Below, in pieces: positions 1 to 6,627 of a DNA stretch of 10,963 nucleotides. The notes beneath the pieces were generated by a model, which had not been told where the DNA came from, searched no databases, and worked only from the letters and a program-made list of their open reading frames with translations. Numbering within the stretch: position 1 is the first letter of the stretch; each line of letters opens with the position of its first letter. Source of the DNA: Clostridiales bacterium UBA7011 (GTDB taxonomy: Bacteria > Bacillota > Clostridia > Oscillospirales > Butyricicoccaceae); the NCBI GenBank assembly GCA_002449635.1, contig DJXF01000041.1, positions 1-10,963 on the forward strand, read 5' to 3'. Made by a program: the position numbers and the translations under genes.

Positions 1-189
1 CAGATGCCCTCCGGCATTCCGGTGGCGACGGTGGCGGTCAACGGCGCGGCAAATGCCGCGATTCTCGCGGTACAGATGCTCGCGCTCGGTGAGCCCGCGC
101 TGACGGAAAAGCTCGCACAGTTCAAGGCGGACATGCAGGCAAAGGTCGAGGCAAAGGACGCAAAAGTTTCCGCGCAGTTCGCGGAGTGA
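1..189 (+). CDS. purE: N5-carboxyaminoimidazole ribonucleotide mutase, 3' end (partial)
   Basis: This is the C-terminal 62 residues of a class I PurE, which interconverts N5-CAIR and CAIR in de novo purine synthesis in the cytoplasm. The reading frame is open from the first base of the window, so the gene begins outside it. The visible part starts QMPSGIPVATVAVNGAANAA, the conserved C-terminal strand and helix of the family. It continues with the typical charged tail (LTEKLAQFKADM) and stops at TGA. The ATG at position 4 is internal, not a start. purM follows after 35 nt, so the genes are probably cotranscribed. Identification is firm from the C-terminal motif; the catalytic N-terminal part cannot be inspected. 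Confidence 0.93.
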   Translation, partial: QMPSGIPVATVAVNGAANAAILAVQMLALGEPALTEKLAQFKADMQAKVEAKDAKVSAQFAE

Positions 190-224
190 CATCAACCAAT
201 CTATGCTGAAAGTGAGATAGAAAA

Positions 225-1262
225 ATGCTGAACAGCCGTTCCGAAAGTTATAAGGCAGCCGGCGTCGATGTGACCGCGGGCTACGAAGCAGTGAAAAAAA
301 TGAAGCCGTTTGTCGAGAGCACCTACATTCCGGGCGTGCTCGGCTCCATCGGCGGCTTCGGCGGCATGTTTGAGCCGCCGGTACAGGGAATGAAGCGTCC
401 GGTTCTGGTTTCCGGAACCGACGGCGTGGGCACAAAGCTCAAGCTGGCATTCCTGATGGACAAGCATGACACCGTCGGCATCGACTGTGTGGCGATGTGT
501 GTCAACGACATCGCCTGCTGCGGCGCACAGCCGCTGTTCTTCCTCGACTACATCGCCGTAGGAAAGAACAAGCCGGAGCGCGTTGCGGAGCTGGTCAAGG
601 GCATCGCAGAGGGCTGCCGTCAGGCGGGCTGCGCGCTGGTCGGCGGCGAGACCGCCGAAATGCCGGGCTTTTATCCGGAGGACGAATACGATATGGCGGG
701 CTTTTCCGTCGGCATCATCGACCATGACAAGATGATCGACGGCTCGAAGCTGGCGGCGGGCGATGTGCTCATCGGTGTGGCATCGTCGGGTGTCCATTCC
801 AACGGATATTCGCTCGTGCGCAAGACGCTGGGCATCAACGAAAAGTCGGTGCGCCGCTACATTGCCGAGTTCGGCAGGACGCTCGGCGAGGAGCTGCTCA
901 CGCCGACAAAGATTTATGTCAAAACCATTCAGTCGCTGATTGCGGCGGTGGATGTCAAGGCGATGAGCCACATCACCGGCGGCGGCTTTTACGAGAACAT
1001 TCCGCGCATGCTGCCGGACAACATCGCGGTTTCCATTGAGAAGGCTGCGCTGCCGACCCCGCCGATTTTCGAGCTGATTGCAAAGACTGGCAATATTCCG
1101 GAGCGCGATATGTACAACACCTTCAACATGGGTGCCGGTCTGGTCGTCGCGGTTCCGGCGGAGCAGGCGGACCGCGCACTGCAGGCCATCGCCGAAGCAG
1201 GTGAGACCGGTTACATCATCGGCAGATGCGAGGCGGGCGAAAAGGAAGTCCGGTTATGGTAA
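225..1262 (+). CDS. purM: Phosphoribosylformylglycinamidine cyclo-ligase (AIR synthetase)
   Basis: PurM closes the imidazole ring, converting FGAM and ATP to AIR (step 5 of de novo purine synthesis). The 345-aa length is normal for the family. Visible hallmarks are the glycine-rich GSIGGFGGMFE near residues 40-50, the nucleotide-binding SGTDGVGTK at 63-71, MCVND at 91-95, GGETAEMPG at 140-148, HITGGGF at 249-255 and the late FNMGAG motif. The ATG at 225 gives the canonical N-terminus (SYKAAGVDVTAGYEAV) and is preceded by a weak ribosome-binding stretch, AGTGAG, at 211-216. The stop codon lies inside the start of purN, so the two are translationally coupled. In many Clostridia purC and purF sit between purE and purM; here they are absent. 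No key residue is missing. Confidence 0.98.
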   Translation: MLNSRSESYKAAGVDVTAGYEAVKKMKPFVESTYIPGVLGSIGGFGGMFEPPVQGMKRPVLVSGTDGVGTKLKLAFLMDKHDTVGIDCVAMCVNDIACCGAQPLFFLDYIAVGKNKPERVAELVKGIAEGCRQAGCALVGGETAEMPGFYPEDEYDMAGFSVGIIDHDKMIDGSKLAAGDVLIGVASSGVHSNGYSLVRKTLGINEKSVRRYIAEFGRTLGEELLTPTKIYVKTIQSLIAAVDVKAMSHITGGGFYENIPRMLPDNIAVSIEKAALPTPPIFELIAKTGNIPERDMYNTFNMGAGLVVAVPAEQADRALQAIAEAGETGYIIGRCEAGEKEVRLW

Positions 1263-1885
1263 ATATTGCGGTTCTGGTTTCCGGCGGCGGCACGAATCTG
1301 CAGGCAATTTTGGATGCACAGGCGCGCGGGGAAATCAAAAACGGCCGCGTGCGTGCGGTCATCTCGTCCAATGAAAACGCCTATGCGCTCGAACGGGCGC
1401 GGCAGGCGGGCGTTCCCGGCTATGTCATGAACAAGCGCGACTACCCGTCGGGCGCGGAATACTGCGCGGCACTGGCGCGGTTTCTGCACGGAAAGGATGT
1501 CGATCTCGTCGTGCTCGCCGGCTTTATGACCGTGCTGGACGAAAACTTCTGCAAGGCATACGAAAACCGCATCATCAACGTGCACCCGTCGCTCATTCCG
1601 TCGTTCTGCGGAGACGGCTATTACGGCCTGCATGTGCACGAGGCGGCGCTGCGCAAGGGCGTAAAGGTCACCGGCGCGACCGTGCATTTTGTCAACGCGA
1701 TCACAGACGGCGGCCCGATCATCGCACAGAAGGCGGTGGACGTCCTGCCGGGCGACACGCCGGAGATGCTGCAGAAGCGCGTCATGGCGCAGGCGGAGCA
1801 TGTGCTGCTTCCGCGCGTCGTCTCGCTGTTCTGCGAGGGCAGACTTTCGGTTTCTGACGACAATATTGTCACCATTTCGGAGTAA
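1256..1885 (+). CDS. purN: Phosphoribosylglycinamide formyltransferase (GAR transformylase)
   Basis: PurN transfers a formyl group from 10-formyl-THF to GAR (step 3 of purine synthesis). I chose the ATG at 1256 over an in-frame upstream ATG at 1226 because it gives the family N-terminus (MVNIAVLVSGGGTNLQAI) and lies just after AAAGGAAG. It overlaps the end of purM by 7 nt. The protein is 209 aa. The phosphate-binding loop SGGGTNLQ is at residues 9-16. The catalytic set fits E. coli N106/H108/D144: N108 and H110 in INVHPSLIPSF, and D151 in HFVNAITDGGPIIAQ. The cofactor can be supplied by the formate-THF ligase encoded at the other end of the window. Confidence 0.97.
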   Translation: MVNIAVLVSGGGTNLQAILDAQARGEIKNGRVRAVISSNENAYALERARQAGVPGYVMNKRDYPSGAEYCAALARFLHGKDVDLVVLAGFMTVLDENFCKAYENRIINVHPSLIPSFCGDGYYGLHVHEAALRKGVKVTGATVHFVNAITDGGPIIAQKAVDVLPGDTPEMLQKRVMAQAEHVLLPRVVSLFCEGRLSVSDDNIVTISE

Positions 1886-1902
1886 ATAAAGGAAGGCATA
1901 CG

Positions 1903-2607
1903 ATGGAAATTTTTGATCTCAGCGCGCTTCTTCGCGCGAACAGCTATCCCGGCCGCGGCATCGTGCTCGGCCGCAGCGCGGACGACAAGTCCGCTGTCAT
2001 TGCGTATTTCATCATGGGACGCAGTGAAAACAGCCGCAACCGCGTCTTTACCGAGACGGAGGACGGCATTCGCACAGAGGCGTTTGACCCGTCGAAGATG
2101 GTTGACCCGTCGCTGATTATCTACCATCCGGTCCGCGTGTGGAACGGTGCGACGATTGTCACCAACGGCGACCAGACGGACACGGTGCGCGACGCACTTG
2201 CCGCGGGCAGGAGCTACATCGAGGCGCTGCGCACCCGTCAGTTTGAGCCGGACGGACCGAACTACACCCCGCGCATTTCCGGCATTGTCGAGCCGGACGG
2301 CGCATACGAGCTGTCCATTCTCAAGAGCTTTGACGGCGATCCGGCGTGCAACAAGCGTTTCTTCTTCGAATACGACGCGCCGCGCGCGGGCATCGGACAT
2401 TTCATCCACACCTATATGGGCGACGGTTCGCCGCTGCCGTCCTTTGAGGGCGAGCCGGAGACCGTGCGCATCGAGGGCGATCTGAACACCTTTGCCGATC
2501 AGGTCTGGACCAGCCTCAACGAGGACAACAAGGTATCGCTGTACGTCAGCTTTATTGATCTGGAGACCGGCGCGGCATCCACGGTCATTCGAAACAAGCA
2601 CTGCTGA
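1903..2607 (+). CDS. purO: IMP cyclohydrolase, PurO type (archaeal-like family)
   Basis: This is a stand-alone IMP cyclohydrolase of the family first described as archaeal PurO (Pfam IMP cyclohydrolase-like, PF07826). It catalyses the last step, FAICAR to IMP plus water. The 234-aa protein has the family's conserved N-terminus: NSYPGRGIVLGRS around residues 13-25, AYFIMGRSENSRNR around 34-47, then the IIYHPVR and TNGDQTDT segments. It is unrelated in sequence to the MGS-like IMPCH domain of PurH. The start at 1903 follows AAAGGAAGG (1888-1896) by 6 nt. The gene lies 17 nt after purN and 15 nt before the AICAR transformylase, so two adjacent genes replace bifunctional PurH. Family assignment is from recognised motifs; activity is inferred. 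Confidence 0.88.
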   Translation: MEIFDLSALLRANSYPGRGIVLGRSADDKSAVIAYFIMGRSENSRNRVFTETEDGIRTEAFDPSKMVDPSLIIYHPVRVWNGATIVTNGDQTDTVRDALAAGRSYIEALRTRQFEPDGPNYTPRISGIVEPDGAYELSILKSFDGDPACNKRFFFEYDAPRAGIGHFIHTYMGDGSPLPSFEGEPETVRIEGDLNTFADQVWTSLNEDNKVSLYVSFIDLETGAASTVIRNKHC

Positions 2608-2622
2608 AACAGGAGGAACATC

Positions 2623-3798
2623 ATGACTGAACTTGAACTGAAATATGGCTGCAACCCGAATCAGAAGCCGTCCCGCATCTATATGCAGGAGGGCGAGCTG
2701 CCGATCACAGTGCTCAACGGCAAGCCGGGTTACATCAACTTTATGGACGCGTTCAACAGCTGGCAGCTGGTGCGCGAGCTGAAGGCTGCGACCGGCTTTG
2801 CATCCGCGGCTTCGTTTAAGCATGTCAGCCCGGCAGGCGCCGCCATCGGCACACCGCTGTCCGATGTGGAGAGACAGATTTACTTTGTCGAGACCGACGA
2901 GGAGCTGTCCCCGATTGCCTGTGCCTACATCCGCGCACGCGGCGCAGACCGCCTGTGCTCCTACGGCGACTGGGTTGCGCTGTCCGACGAGTGCGACGCG
3001 CAGACCGCAGCTTACCTCAAGGGCGAGGTTTCCGACGGCATCATTGCGCCGTCCTATTCCGACGAGGCGCTGGAGATCCTGCGCAGCAAGCGCGGCGGAC
3101 GGTATACCGTCATCCAGATCGACCCGTCCTACGAGCCGGCAGCGATTGAGCGCCGCGAGATTTTCGGCATCACCTTTGAGCAGGGACACAACAATCTGAA
3201 GATCGACGCGGACATGCTGTCCAATATCGTGACGGAAAACAAGGAGCTGCCGGAGCAGGCGAAGCTGGATATGATCGTCTCGCTCATCACACTGAAATAT
3301 ACGCAGTCCAATTCGGTCTGCTATGTCAAGAACGGCCAGACGATCGGCGTCGGTGCGGGTCAGCAGAGCCGCATTCACTGCACGCGTCTGGCAGGCAGCA
3401 AGGCGGACAACTGGTTCCTGCGCCATCATCCGAAGGTGCTCGGCCTGCAGTTTGTCGACGGCATCCGCCGTCCGGACCGCGACAACGCCATCGACGTCTA
3501 CATCTCCGACGAGTACGAGGATGTCCTCGCAGAGGGCGTATGGCAGACCAAGTTCAAGGTTAAGCCGGAGCCGCTGACCGCACAGGAGAAGAAGGAATGG
3601 GCGGCAGCCCAGTCGGGCGTCACGGTCGGTTCGGATGCGTTCTTCCCGTTCGGCGACAACGTCGAGCGCGCGAAGAAGTCCGGTGTGGCATATATTGTGC
3701 AGCCGGGCGGCTCCATCCGCGACGATCATGTCATTGAGACATGCAACAAATACGGTATCGTGATGTCGTTCACCGGCATTCGCCTGTTCCATCACTGA
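2623..3798 (+). CDS. Stand-alone AICAR transformylase (PurH C-terminal-type, no IMPCH domain)
   Basis: The enzyme formylates AICAR to FAICAR with 10-formyl-THF, the penultimate step to IMP. At 391 aa it matches only the transformylase half of bifunctional PurH/ATIC. The start is unambiguous: AGGAGG at 2611-2616, 6 nt before the ATG. The catalytic Lys-His pair is K66-H67 in SFKHVSPAGAA. Further family motifs are ARGADR (105-110), EVSDGIIAP (135-143), KYTQSNSVCY (225-234), GAGQQSRIHCTRLAG (244-258), SDAFFPF and a C-terminal RLFHH. From memory, these resemble the human ATIC transformylase domain more than E. coli PurH (FKHVSPAG rather than KHANPCG), and K66/H67 align with human K266/H267 at a clean 200-residue offset. 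It works with the adjacent PurO-type protein, which completes the reaction. Some annotations call such proteins purH or purV. Confidence 0.95.
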   Translation: MTELELKYGCNPNQKPSRIYMQEGELPITVLNGKPGYINFMDAFNSWQLVRELKAATGFASAASFKHVSPAGAAIGTPLSDVERQIYFVETDEELSPIACAYIRARGADRLCSYGDWVALSDECDAQTAAYLKGEVSDGIIAPSYSDEALEILRSKRGGRYTVIQIDPSYEPAAIERREIFGITFEQGHNNLKIDADMLSNIVTENKELPEQAKLDMIVSLITLKYTQSNSVCYVKNGQTIGVGAGQQSRIHCTRLAGSKADNWFLRHHPKVLGLQFVDGIRRPDRDNAIDVYISDEYEDVLAEGVWQTKFKVKPEPLTAQEKKEWAAAQSGVTVGSDAFFPFGDNVERAKKSGVAYIVQPGGSIRDDHVIETCNKYGIVMSFTGIRLFHH

Positions 3799-3814
3799 TT
3801 TCACAAGACAGAAA

Positions 3815-3847
3815 AAAAGTCAGGTGCGCGCCGCGTGCCTGACTTTT
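3815..3847 (+). terminator. Hairpin with flanking A and T runs between AICAR transformylase and purD
   Basis: A perfect 10-bp stem, AAAAGTCAGG (3815-3824) with CCTGACTTTT (3838-3847), encloses a 13-nt GC-rich loop. On the + strand the stem ends in only four Ts. On the - strand the A run (3812-3818) would give seven Us, so the hairpin would terminate better in the antisense direction. It sits 16 nt after the transformylase stop and 26 nt before purD. It may be a partial terminator or attenuator that lowers purD expression, or a processing or stability hairpin. No competing antiterminator was evident to me. Confidence 0.55.
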
Positions 3848-3860
3848 GACGGTTTCATAG

Positions 3861-3866
3861 AGGAGG
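3861..3866 (+). promoter_or_regulatory. Ribosome-binding site deciding the TTG start of purD
   Basis: A perfect AGGAGG lies 7 nt upstream of TTG at 3874. It overlaps an ATG at 3867, which is too close to be used and belongs to another frame. The TTG yields the canonical PurD N-terminus, MKVLVIGGGGREHA. Confidence 0.85.
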
Positions 3867-3873
3867 ATGCAAA

Positions 3874-5133
3874 TTGAAGGTTCTGGTAATTGGCGGCGGC
3901 GGACGGGAGCATGCCGTGTGCATGGCACTGGCAAAAAGCCCGAAGGTGGATCACATCTGGTGCGCACCGGGCAACGGCGGCATCGCGGATGTCGCCGAGT
4001 GTGTGGCCATCGGTGCGACAGACCTCGGCGGCGTGATTGCGTTTGCGAAGGAAAACCGGCCGGATCTGGTTGTCGTGACGCCGGATGATCCGCTGGCGAT
4101 GGGCATGGTTGACGCGCTCGAGGCGGAGGGCATCCGCGCCTTTGGCCCGCGCAAAAACGCGGCGGTCATCGAGAGCTCCAAGTCGTTTGCCAAGGATCTG
4201 ATGCACAAATATCACATTCCGACGGCAGGCTACGCGGTGTTTGAAAACAGCGAGGAGGCGATTGCCTACATCCGCGAAAACGGCGCGCCGATTGTCATCA
4301 AGGCGGACGGCCTGGCGCTCGGCAAGGGCGTCACCGTTGCCATGACGGAGGAGGAAGCGATTGCCGCCGTGCACGATGCGATTGACGACGGCCGTTTCGG
4401 CGGCGCGGGCGCACGCGTTGTCATTGAGGAATTTCTGACCGGTCCGGAGGTATCCGTTCTCGCCTTTGTCGACGGCGAGCATCTGTCCACCATGCCGTCC
4501 GCGCAGGATCACAAGCGCGCCTACGACGACGACAAGGGACCGAACACCGGCGGCATGGGCGCATTTTCGCCGTCCCGTTTCTACACCGACGACATTGCGG
4601 ACACCTGCATGGAGACCATTTTCAAGCCGACGGTTGCCGCGATGAAGGCGGAGGGACGTCCGTTCTGCGGCGTGCTGTATTTCGGCCTGATGCTGACGCC
4701 GAAGGGACCGAAGGTCATCGAATACAACGCCCGTTTCGGCGATCCGGAGACGCAGGCTGTGCTGTGCCGTCTGGAGAGCGATCTGTTCGACATCATGAAC
4801 GCGGTCATCGACGGCAGGCTGGATGAAATGGACATTCGGTGGGCGGACAATGCGGCGTGCTGCGTGGTCATGGCGTCCGGCGGCTATCCGCTCGCATACG
4901 AAAAGGGCAAGGAGATCGTCGGCATCGGCGACGTGACCGATTCCGTGGTGTTCCATGCGGGTACGGCGCGCCATAAGGACGGCAGACTGGTTACAAACGG
5001 CGGCCGTGTGCTCGGCGTGACGGCGACCGCACCGACCCTCGACGAGGCGATTCGCAAGTCGTATGCCGATGTGGCAAAGATTCACTTTGAGAAGGCGCAT
5101 TACCGCAACGATATCGGTATCAAAAAGGGCTGA
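3874..5133 (+). CDS. purD: Phosphoribosylamine-glycine ligase (GAR synthetase)
   Basis: PurD joins phosphoribosylamine and glycine with ATP to make GAR (step 2 of purine synthesis). The 419-aa protein is full length. The N-terminal Rossmann-like motif is VIGGGGREHA (5-14). The ATP-grasp region includes AFGPRKNAAVIESSK (89-103), IVIKADGLALGKGV (140-153), VVIEEFLTGPEVSV (182-195), AQDHKRAYDDDKGPNTGGMGAFSP (from 210) and EYNARFGDPETQ (284-295), which supplies metal and nucleotide ligands. Translation starts at TTG after a perfect Shine-Dalgarno. The gene is separated from the transformylase gene by 75 nt containing a strong hairpin, unlike the tight spacing upstream, so its expression may be set apart. 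A 176-aa unknown gene follows after 32 nt. Confidence 0.98.
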   Translation: MKVLVIGGGGREHAVCMALAKSPKVDHIWCAPGNGGIADVAECVAIGATDLGGVIAFAKENRPDLVVVTPDDPLAMGMVDALEAEGIRAFGPRKNAAVIESSKSFAKDLMHKYHIPTAGYAVFENSEEAIAYIRENGAPIVIKADGLALGKGVTVAMTEEEAIAAVHDAIDDGRFGGAGARVVIEEFLTGPEVSVLAFVDGEHLSTMPSAQDHKRAYDDDKGPNTGGMGAFSPSRFYTDDIADTCMETIFKPTVAAMKAEGRPFCGVLYFGLMLTPKGPKVIEYNARFGDPETQAVLCRLESDLFDIMNAVIDGRLDEMDIRWADNAACCVVMASGGYPLAYEKGKEIVGIGDVTDSVVFHAGTARHKDGRLVTNGGRVLGVTATAPTLDEAIRKSYADVAKIHFEKAHYRNDIGIKKG

Positions 5134-5165
5134 GCGCCGCAAACTGGACGATGAGGTGAAATACA

Positions 5166-5696
5166 ATGGAAAATACCAAGCTGCGCGTTCTGTCGTGCAT
5201 GGCGGATGTCATCCGGCAGAATGGCTTCCGCACGGAATATTTTGACGGTTCGGACGGAAATCCGGCGATGACGCGCATCGAGCTGCCCAAGCAGGGCAAG
5301 ATTCGGCAGGATGTGGTGATTGATCTGTGGTTCCCGCCCGCAAAAATGGCGCGCGAGGAAACCGCTCTGTTTCAGATGCACGCGACCATTTTCCAGATTG
5401 ACGCCGACGCGATCAGGGCCAATCTGCCGGAGCTCAAGCGCGCGATCTTTTACAGCAACAATTTCTGCACGATCGGACAGTTCGGTCTGTATGAGGAGGA
5501 CGGCGTGGTCTATATGCGCCACAACATCGTGCTCAACATGCAGGACGATCTGGAGCGCATGGTGACGGACATCTGCGATTATTTCTCGCTGCTGCTGACC
5601 GGCATTCAGCGCTTTGTCGACGCGCTGGCGCAGATTGCGGCCGGCGCCGCAAACATGGAAGTGGCAAAGGAAATGGACCTGCTGCCCAATCTGTAA
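5166..5696 (+). CDS. Hypothetical 176-aa protein, possibly YbjN-like fold
   Basis: I do not recognise this protein with confidence. It is soluble, with no signal peptide or membrane segment. An N-terminal helix (about 1-20) is followed by alternating strands, including TRIELP, QDVVIDLWFP and MHATIFQI (about 36-78). A central NNFCTIGQFGLYEEDGVVYMRHNIVL stretch (from 97) precedes a long C-terminal helical part ending LLPNL. This layout, including a short G-F-G-L-Y-E-E-D-G-V-V-Y segment before an acidic helix, recalls YbjN/type III chaperone-like small proteins, but that is a guess. The ATG follows GAGGTGA (5153-5159) by 6 nt and lies 32 nt after purD, with the operon terminator just behind it. 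It is probably cotranscribed with the purine genes. Confidence 0.75.
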   Translation: MENTKLRVLSCMADVIRQNGFRTEYFDGSDGNPAMTRIELPKQGKIRQDVVIDLWFPPAKMAREETALFQMHATIFQIDADAIRANLPELKRAIFYSNNFCTIGQFGLYEEDGVVYMRHNIVLNMQDDLERMVTDICDYFSLLLTGIQRFVDALAQIAAGAANMEVAKEMDLLPNL

Positions 5697-5706
5697 GGGA
5701 GACGGC

Positions 5707-5747
5707 AAAAGCCCCAATTTCTCACGGGAAATTGGGGCTGATTTTTT
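5707..5747 (+). terminator. Strong intrinsic terminator at the convergence point
   Basis: An 11-bp perfect stem, AGCCCCAATTT (5710-5720) with AAATTGGGGCT (5729-5739), can be extended by one C-G pair to leave a 6-nt loop. It is followed by GATTTTTT. It starts 13 nt after the stop of the 176-aa gene and ends the purine unit. On the - strand the same stem is followed by TTTT, and the 80-aa - strand ORF stops 16 nt away, so it can serve both directions. Confidence 0.93.
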
Positions 5748-5762
5748 GCGTTTTTGCGCCGG

Positions 5763-6005
5763 TCAGGGCGTAATTTCGACATAGCCGATGATCTCGCCGC
5801 TGTCGGGCTGTGCGCCTGTCAGCGCGAGCACCTCCGCAAATTCGCGGCCGTCGCGCGTGCGGTAGTTCGGACCGCTGCCGGCGTCGATGACACAGCCGTT
5901 TTCCAGCCGGATGGCGCACAAATCGCCGTCAAAAATGCCGGTCCAGACCGTCTCGCCGTTCAGCGGGCGCAGACCGGTGCGCTCGTCGGCAATCATTTTA
6001 CGCAT
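5763..6005 (-). CDS. Hypothetical 80-aa protein overlapping the kinase remnant
   Basis: This small ORF resembles no family I know. It is predicted to be soluble and strand-rich, with aromatic, glycine and acidic residues (TVWTGIFDGDLCAIRLENG, then FAEVLALTGAQPDSGEIIGYVEI). It has no signal peptide or membrane segment. I start it at the ATG at 6003-6005 instead of the upstream in-frame ATG at 6053, because AGGAGG (6013-6018) lies 7 nt ahead of it. The start overlaps the stop of the kinase fragment by 8 nt (ATGCGTAA), a typical coupling arrangement. It was therefore probably an accessory gene of the two-component locus. The good ribosome-binding site argues that it may still be translated although the kinase is damaged. 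Confidence 0.6.
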   Translation of the reverse strand: MRKMIADERTGLRPLNGETVWTGIFDGDLCAIRLENGCVIDAGSGPNYRTRDGREFAEVLALTGAQPDSGEIIGYVEITP

Positions 6006-6585
6006 GAAGATACCTCCTCTTCTTCCGGTGTACAGTGACATACAGCGTCTCAACCTCCACGTCGTGCGGCAGCAGCACCTGAATGTGAAAGACCCCGTCG
6101 GTTATGCCGTATTCACAGCCGCCGCGGTACTGCTCTGTCAGCCGGCGGATTTCCTCCGGTCCCTGTCCGCCGGACGGCGTGCTGTGCAGCGCGGACACGC
6201 GTCTGGGCTGAGCGGCCGGTTCGACAGCATTGCTTGAGGTGAGCAGCAGAAAGCCGCGCTGCTGCACGAGAGAGAACGACAGCTCGCGGTGCTCCGGCTG
6301 CTCGTTGTTGATGCACGCCTCCAGACCGTTGTCCAGAATGTTGGAAATGAGCATACACAGATCGCTGACGGGCAGGGCAAGGGTCTCCGGAAGCTGAACC
6401 TGCAGCCGCAGGCGCACGCCGCTGCTTCTGGCGGCCAGATATTTCGCGCTGACAATCGCGTCAATCGGCGTGCTTCCGGTGGAAAGCAGCGTGTCCGCAG
6501 GGATTCGATCATCGGGGGATAGTCTTAGCCGGCCTGTACGGGGTACAGACGGTACATGCTGCTGGGGGAAACACCGGTTTGACAA
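5998..6585 (-). pseudogene. AgrC-like GHKL sensor histidine kinase, C-terminal remnant
   Basis: The frame encodes the end of an AgrC/VirS-type kinase with a GHKL ATPase domain (HATPase_c_5-like). Family-like sequence runs from about 6500 to the stop. It includes LLSTGSTPIDAIVSAKYLAARSSG (the linker after the phosphoacceptor helix), the N-box ISNILDNGLEAC, a G2-like GGQGPEEIRRLTEQYRGG and the terminal DGVFHIQVLLP. The membrane sensor, the dimerisation helix and its phosphoacceptor histidine are absent. No continuation of the kinase is found in any - strand frame up to the radical SAM gene. The only upstream start is TTG at 6583-6585, with no Shine-Dalgarno and a non-family N-terminus. I therefore call it a decayed gene, not a working kinase. 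No response regulator or signal-peptide gene lies nearby. Confidence 0.72.
6013..6018 (-). promoter_or_regulatory. Ribosome-binding site of the 80-aa ORF
   Basis: AGGAGG on the - strand, 7 nt before the ATG at 6005, lies inside the 3' end of the kinase remnant. It is the main reason for preferring this start to the longer in-frame option. Confidence 0.7.
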
Positions 6586-6627
6586 AGGAATTGTCAGATC
6601 TGACAGAACAGACGGTCAGCTTGTCTG
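6534..6627. repeat. Cluster of short inverted repeats in the spacer upstream of the kinase remnant
   Basis: Three symmetric elements lie within 94 nt. CTGTAC (6534-6539) pairs with GTACAG (6543-6548) around GGG. TGTCAGATCTGACA (6592-6605) is a perfect 14-bp palindrome. CAGAC (6609-6613) pairs with GTCTG (6623-6627). An alternative pairing joins CTGAC (6600-6604) with GTCAG (6615-6619). The interval does not continue the kinase coding frame and has no recognisable gene. It could be a dispersed intergenic repeat, a recombination scar or a structured leader. The elements are seen directly; their role is unknown. Confidence 0.5.

Noticed and set aside
1226..1255. Upstream in-frame ATG as the purN start
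   Set aside because: It would add ten residues not found in the family, lies well inside purM, and lacks the well-placed AAAGGAAG that precedes the ATG at 1256.
1621..3804. 727-codon open frame on the - strand antisense to purN, purO and the AICAR transformylase
   Set aside because: It lies opposite three unmistakable genes, has low-complexity Arg/Val/Ala/Asp-rich composition and no family motif. Its openness follows from GC-rich codon bias.
3820..5166. 448-codon - strand frame opposite purD
   Set aside because: It mirrors purD, is Arg/His-rich, resembles no known family, and has no credible ribosome-binding site.
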